The notes under the pieces are model-generated. The model was not told the origin of the DNA. It was given only the letters and a program-made list of their open reading frames with translations, and did not search any database. Below, in pieces: positions 60,143-64,000 of a stretch of 64,000 nucleotides of DNA (its first letter is position 1; each line of letters begins with the position of its first letter). The DNA is from Panacagrimonas sp. (lineage in GTDB: Bacteria; Pseudomonadota; Gammaproteobacteria; Nevskiales; Nevskiaceae), in the NCBI RefSeq assembly GCF_020697055.1, contig NZ_JAJFBP010000011.1:41524-105523 (forward strand), read 5' to 3'. The position numbers and the translations under genes are program-made.

Positions 60143-61591
60143 ATGATCCCGACACCCTCCCTGCGCCGAATCGAGGACCTGCCGCGCCCGCGCGGGCTGC
60201 CGCTGCTGGGCAATGCGCTGCAGCTCGATCCGCCGCGGCTGCATCTGCAGATGGAGGAGTGGGCGCAGCAGCTGGGCCCGCTGTACCGGGTCGCGGCCGC
60301 GCATCGCCCGTTCCTGGTGGTGGCCGAGATGGACGCGATCCACCAGGTGCTGCGCGATCGTCCCGACGGCTTCAGCCGCATGCGCAGCTACGAGCCGGCC
60401 GCGATCGAGATGGGCTTCAACGGCGTGTTCTCGTCCGAAGGCGAGCCCTGGCGCCGACAGCGCAGGGTGTGGATGGCCTCGCTCAACGCGCAGCAGCTGC
60501 GCGGCTTTCACGTCCAGCTCGCCGAAATCACGCAGCGGCTGTTGCGGCGCTGGCAGCGCACGGCCGATCGCGGCGAGGTGCTGGACGTCGTCGCCGAACT
60601 GATGCGCTACACCGTCGACGTGACGATGCGCTTCGCGCTCGGCCACGAAGCCAACACGCTGGAGAAGGACGACGACATCATCCAGCGGCATCTCAACCAG
60701 ATCTTTCCTGCGCTCGCCCGGCGCATCGCGGCGCCGATTCCGTATTGGCGCTGGATCAAGCTGCCGGTGGACCGCGCGCTCGATCGCGCGCTGCTGGCAC
60801 TACGCACCGAGGTCGATCGTTTGATCGCCGAGGCGCGCGAGCGCCTGCGCCGCGACCCGGGGCTGCACGATGCGCCGTCCTGTTTCCTCGAGGCGCTGCT
60901 GGTCGCGCGCGAGCGCGATCCGGAAAGCCTGAGCGAGCAGGACGTGTTCGCCAACGCGGTGACGGTGCTGCTCGGCGGCGAGGACACCACGGCGACCACG
61001 CTGGCCTGGCTGATCCATCACTGCTGCCGGCATCCGGCCGTCTACGAGGGCCTTCGCTCCGAGGCCGACGCGCTGCTCGAGGCGGCGCCGGCCAACGGCG
61101 GAATCCCGATGGCCGACCGCTTCCCGCCCTATCTGGATCGCACCGATGCGGCGCTCAACGAGACGTTGCGACTGAACCCGATCGCGCCGCTGTACGGCCT
61201 CACCGCGCGGCGCGATTCGGTGCTCGCCGACGTGCGCGTGCCGGCCGGCACCGACCTGTTCCTGCTGCCGCGCGCGGCCTCGGGCAACGCGCCGTGCTCC
61301 CGTCCCGCGCCGCGATTCGATCCCGCGGCGACGCACGAGTCGACCGATCCGGCGGCGCGCGGCCCCGGTCGCGCGGTGACGTTGCCGTTCGGATTCGGGC
61401 CGCGCATGTGCCCGGGACGCAACCTTGCGCTGGCCGAGCTGCGCACGGTGACGCTGCTGCTGGCGCACCACTTCGACCTCGAGGCGGTGGCCGGACCGGC
61501 GCCCGTCTCCGAGCTCTTCAGCTTCACGCTGGTACCGCAGCATCTGCGCGTGCGCCTGCATCGGCGCCGGCGTTCACCGGAAACGACCTGA
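60143..61591 (+). CDS. Cytochrome P450
   Basis: A 482-residue soluble P450. The heme Cys is Cys423 in FGFGPRMCPG. The I helix is LLGGEDTTATTLAW, with Glu-Asp-Thr-Thr in place of the usual Ala-Gly-x-Asp/Glu-Thr, and the K helix is ALNETLRLNP. The N-terminus (LRRIEDLPRPRGLPLLGNALQLDP) is of the fatty-acid/CYP102- or CYP4-like style without a membrane anchor. No ferredoxin or reductase gene is near. A GGAG site precedes ATG 60143. ybbP begins 4 bp after its stop. Confidence 0.94.
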   Translation: MIPTPSLRRIEDLPRPRGLPLLGNALQLDPPRLHLQMEEWAQQLGPLYRVAAAHRPFLVVAEMDAIHQVLRDRPDGFSRMRSYEPAAIEMGFNGVFSSEGEPWRRQRRVWMASLNAQQLRGFHVQLAEITQRLLRRWQRTADRGEVLDVVAELMRYTVDVTMRFALGHEANTLEKDDDIIQRHLNQIFPALARRIAAPIPYWRWIKLPVDRALDRALLALRTEVDRLIAEARERLRRDPGLHDAPSCFLEALLVARERDPESLSEQDVFANAVTVLLGGEDTTATTLAWLIHHCCRHPAVYEGLRSEADALLEAAPANGGIPMADRFPPYLDRTDAALNETLRLNPIAPLYGLTARRDSVLADVRVPAGTDLFLLPRAASGNAPCSRPAPRFDPAATHESTDPAARGPGRAVTLPFGFGPRMCPGRNLALAELRTVTLLLAHHFDLEAVAGPAPVSELFSFTLVPQHLRVRLHRRRRSPETT

Positions 61592-61595
61592 TCGA

Positions 61596-64000
61596 ATGAT
61601 GAGCTGGTTGCGGCGCTGGCTGCGCACGCCCGAACTGCTGATCCTCGCCGCCGCGGTCGCCGTGGCGGTGGCCGCGAGCAGCGCCGTGAGCCTGTTCAGC
61701 GACCGCGTGTCGCGCGCGCTCGAGGATCAGTCGGGAGAAGCCTTCGGCGCCGACGCGGCGCTGCGATCGCGCGTTCCGCTGCCGGCGGAGCTCGAAGCCG
61801 CGCTGCAGGCCGAAGGCGACCTTCGACGCGCACGCCTGGTGCAGTTCCCGAGCGTTGCGTTCAACGGCGACGAATCGTCGCTGGCCGCGGTCAAGGCGGT
61901 CGATGCGCACTATCCGCTGCGCGGCGAGCTGCGCAGCACCGGTGAACCCTTCGGTGCCGAACGCGCCGAGACGCGCGGTCCGGGTCCCGGCGAGGCCTGG
62001 GTGGATCTGCGGTTGTGGCAGGACCTCGGATTGTCGATCGGTGATCCGATCCAGATCGGGCGATCGAGCCTGCGCGTGAGCCGCATCCTGGCTTACGAGC
62101 CGGATCGCGGCGGCGGCTTCTCGGACCTGGCGCCGCGGCTGATGATCGCGGCCGACGATCTTCCCGCCACCGGATTGATCACGCCGGGCTCGCGCGTACA
62201 GCACACGACGTTGCTGGCGGGGCCGCCCGAGCGGATCCAGGCGCTGTCGAAGCTGACGCTGCCGCCGGGCGTGCGCCTGCAGACGCCGAAGGACAGCCGT
62301 CGCGAATTGGGCAACGCGTTGCAGCGCGCGCGCCAGTTCCTCGACATCGCGGTGCTCTCGGCGATGCTGCTCGCCGGCGCCGCGATCGGCGCGTCGGCGC
62401 ACCAGCACGGTCAGCGACTGCGCGACGAGGCCGCGATCCTCAAGGCGCTCGGCGCCACTTCCGGGATCGTCGCGCGGCGCGCGCTGCAACGCCTGCTGCT
62501 GCTGGCCACGATCGCGGGTGCGATCGGACTGTGCGTCGGCCTGCTCGCGCAGGACGTGGTCGCGGCCGTCGCTGCGGGGATGATGCGCAATCCGCTGCCG
62601 CCGGCGCGTCCGCTGGTTGCGCTGTGGAGCCTGGGACTGGCGCTGCTGCTGGTCGTCGGTTTCGCGGCGCCGAGCTTCCTCGGCGCGCGGCGCACGCCCC
62701 CGATCCGCGTGCTGCAGCGTTCGGATCCGCGCACGGGCGGTCGGGTCGGGCTGCTCGGCGCGGCGATCGCCGCGGCCGCGCTGATCGCCTGGCACGCGGG
62801 CGATCCGAAGCTCGCCGGTGTGGTCGTGGCCGGTGCGGCCGTGACCTCGCTGGTGCTGGGCGCCATGGCCTGGCTGCTGGTGCGCGCGCTGTCCGGACTG
62901 CGCCAGCGCGGCGGCGCGGCGCTGCGCTTCGGGCTCTCCAACATCGCGCGGCGTCAGCTTTCGAGCGTGGGTCAGGCGGTGGCGCTGGGCCTGGCCCTGC
63001 TCGCGTTGCTGCTGGTGGGGATCGTCCGCGGCGATCTGCTGGCCGCCTGGGAAAACCGGCTGCCGCCGGATGCGCCCAACCAGTTCCTGATCAACATCCA
63101 GCCGGCGCAGGTCGCGGACGTGCGTGCGTTCTTCGCCGAGCGCGGCCATCCCGAACTGCGCCTGTGGCCGATGGCGCGCGGTCGTCTCACCGCACTGCGC
63201 GGCGACCCCGTCACCGTCGACAGCTTCGACGACGAGGAGACCCGGCGCTGGATCAACCGCGAGTTCAACCTCTCGTGGACCGACCGCTTCGGCGACGACA
63301 ACCACCTGGTCGAAGGCCGGTGGTGGGATCCGGCCACGCGCGGCGAGCCCTGGTTGTCGGTCGACGAATACGCCGTCGAGCGCCTCGGCCTGAAGATCGG
63401 CGACTCGCTGACGCTGCAGATCGCCGATCGCAGCGTCGAACTGCGCGTCTACAACACCCGCAACGTGAACTGGGACAGCTTTCGACCCAACTTCTTCCTG
63501 GTGGTGCCGCCCGGCTTGATCGACGAGAACGAGGCGCAGTGGATCACCAGCTTTCACCTGCGACCGGAGCAGCGGCCGCTGCTGCGCGAGCTGATCACCG
63601 CGTTTCCCAACGTGACGGCGCTGGATCTCGACGCGGCGCTGGGCCAGGTGCGCGCGATCCTCGATCGCGTCGTGCGCGCGGTGCAGTTCATCTTCCTGTT
63701 CACGCTCGGCGCAGGCCTGGCCGTGCTGCTTGCGGCGATCGAGGGCACGCGCGCCGAGCGCGTGCGCGAGACGGCGCTGCTGCGCGCGCTCGGCGCCAGC
63801 GACCGCACGCTGCTGTTGGGGCTGCTCGCCGAGTACGCGGCGCTGGGGCTGGTCGCCGGCCTGGTCGCCGCGGCCGCCGCGCAGGGCATCGGCGCGGCGC
63901 TGGCGCATTTCGTTTTCGAACTGCCGTACGTCTTCAGCCTGCCGCTGTGGCTCGCCGGCGCGATCGGCGGCAGCGCACTGGTGAGTCTGCTCGGGTGGTT
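61596..64000 (+). CDS. ybbP: YbbP-like FtsX-type permease (3' end outside window)
   Basis: The frame is open from ATG 61596 to the window end, giving over 800 residues. It begins MMSWLRRWLRTPELLILAAAVAVAVAASSAVSLF, split here by the membrane helix, and continues with a large periplasmic domain (VWVDLRLWQDLGLSIGD-like). Further membrane clusters lie near 62340-62700 and 62800-63030, and another after 63680, typical of the FtsX fold in this family. It partners YbbA. The stop is beyond 64000. Confidence 0.9.
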   Translation, partial: MMSWLRRWLRTPELLILAAAVAVAVAASSAVSLFSDRVSRALEDQSGEAFGADAALRSRVPLPAELEAALQAEGDLRRARLVQFPSVAFNGDESSLAAVKAVDAHYPLRGELRSTGEPFGAERAETRGPGPGEAWVDLRLWQDLGLSIGDPIQIGRSSLRVSRILAYEPDRGGGFSDLAPRLMIAADDLPATGLITPGSRVQHTTLLAGPPERIQALSKLTLPPGVRLQTPKDSRRELGNALQRARQFLDIAVLSAMLLAGAAIGASAHQHGQRLRDEAAILKALGATSGIVARRALQRLLLLATIAGAIGLCVGLLAQDVVAAVAAGMMRNPLPPARPLVALWSLGLALLLVVGFAAPSFLGARRTPPIRVLQRSDPRTGGRVGLLGAAIAAAALIAWHAGDPKLAGVVVAGAAVTSLVLGAMAWLLVRALSGLRQRGGAALRFGLSNIARRQLSSVGQAVALGLALLALLLVGIVRGDLLAAWENRLPPDAPNQFLINIQPAQVADVRAFFAERGHPELRLWPMARGRLTALRGDPVTVDSFDDEETRRWINREFNLSWTDRFGDDNHLVEGRWWDPATRGEPWLSVDEYAVERLGLKIGDSLTLQIADRSVELRVYNTRNVNWDSFRPNFFLVVPPGLIDENEAQWITSFHLRPEQRPLLRELITAFPNVTALDLDAALGQVRAILDRVVRAVQFIFLFTLGAGLAVLLAAIEGTRAERVRETALLRALGASDRTLLLGLLAEYAALGLVAGLVAAAAAQGIGAALAHFVFELPYVFSLPLWLAGAIGGSALVSLLGW

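Noticed and set aside
61524..63908. 794-residue minus-strand frame opposite ybbP
   Set aside because: Arg/Ala/Gln-rich low-information product caused by GC bias; the plus-strand YbbP permease explains the DNA.

Overview
The window is a contiguous piece of a high-GC gammaproteobacterial chromosome, most likely from the Xanthomonadales or a close relative. Supporting signs are the clp/crp gene beside a YhfA-type OsmC gene, PilS-PilR, the order polA - small RNA - ysxC(engB) - cytochrome c4 - dsbA, a putative small RNA with C-rich loops like Xanthomonas sX13, a CopL-like metal protein, and several Xanthomonadales-like dispersed repeats. Codon bias gives long open antisense frames almost everywhere, so the real gene set was chosen from protein content, start context and packing. 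No tRNA, rRNA, CRISPR array, transposase or prophage gene was seen.

Layout. 1-5012: end of gltB, gltD, and a glycoside hydrolase family 5 lipoprotein. 5023-10943: two unknown proteins, an MBL-fold hydrolase, nadE and an AsmA-like protein. 11002-13047: sucCD, sharing a bidirectional terminator with the AsmA gene. 13218-18302: a PP0621-like zinc-ribbon protein, pilS, pilR and a DUF885 lipoprotein, all overlapping. 18300-20432: a REP-like repeat, crp, a divergent OsmC-family gene, and speD.

20516-29624 is the most unusual part. It is a nine-gene same-strand block: a coiled-coil protein, an inner-membrane-anchored solute-binding protein fused to an OmpA-type peptidoglycan-binding domain, an ABC permease and ATPase, two unrecognised proteins, a PspA/Vipp1-family protein, a Ycf46-like AAA+ ATPase and a TerB-like protein. 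It looks like an envelope-sensing or membrane-maintenance system that couples periplasmic ligand binding to an ESCRT-III-like membrane protein and an AAA+ remodeller. I do not recognise it as a characterised pathway.

29627-36600: a sugE guanidinium exporter under a clear promoter and a guanidine-II riboswitch, then PPK2, a hemolysin III family protein, NfeD and a QmcA-type SPFH protein, a six-domain hybrid histidine kinase and SufE. 36687-45047: rph, rdgB (probably leaderless), hemW, a CPXCG protein, a NeuA/NeuB-like nonulosonate pair whose NeuA carries a degenerate HAD domain, an esterase, lptM-lysA and a LysE-type exporter. 45062-51158: polA, the putative sRNA with its terminator, ysxC, cytochrome c4, dsbA and an M14 carboxypeptidase.

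51197-57502: an XRE regulator with a divergent four-helix membrane protein, then a lipid-modification operon (FAD oxidoreductase, DUF1365, cyclopropane synthase, DUF1475, DUF2062) and tesA. 57501-64000: ybbA, whose start codon overlaps that of tesA, and the partial permease ybbP. These two would normally be adjacent, but here they are separated by a 3.4-kb block holding a Cys-rich metal protein, a barrel-like protein, a MerP-like HMA protein, a MerT-like protein and a cytochrome P450.
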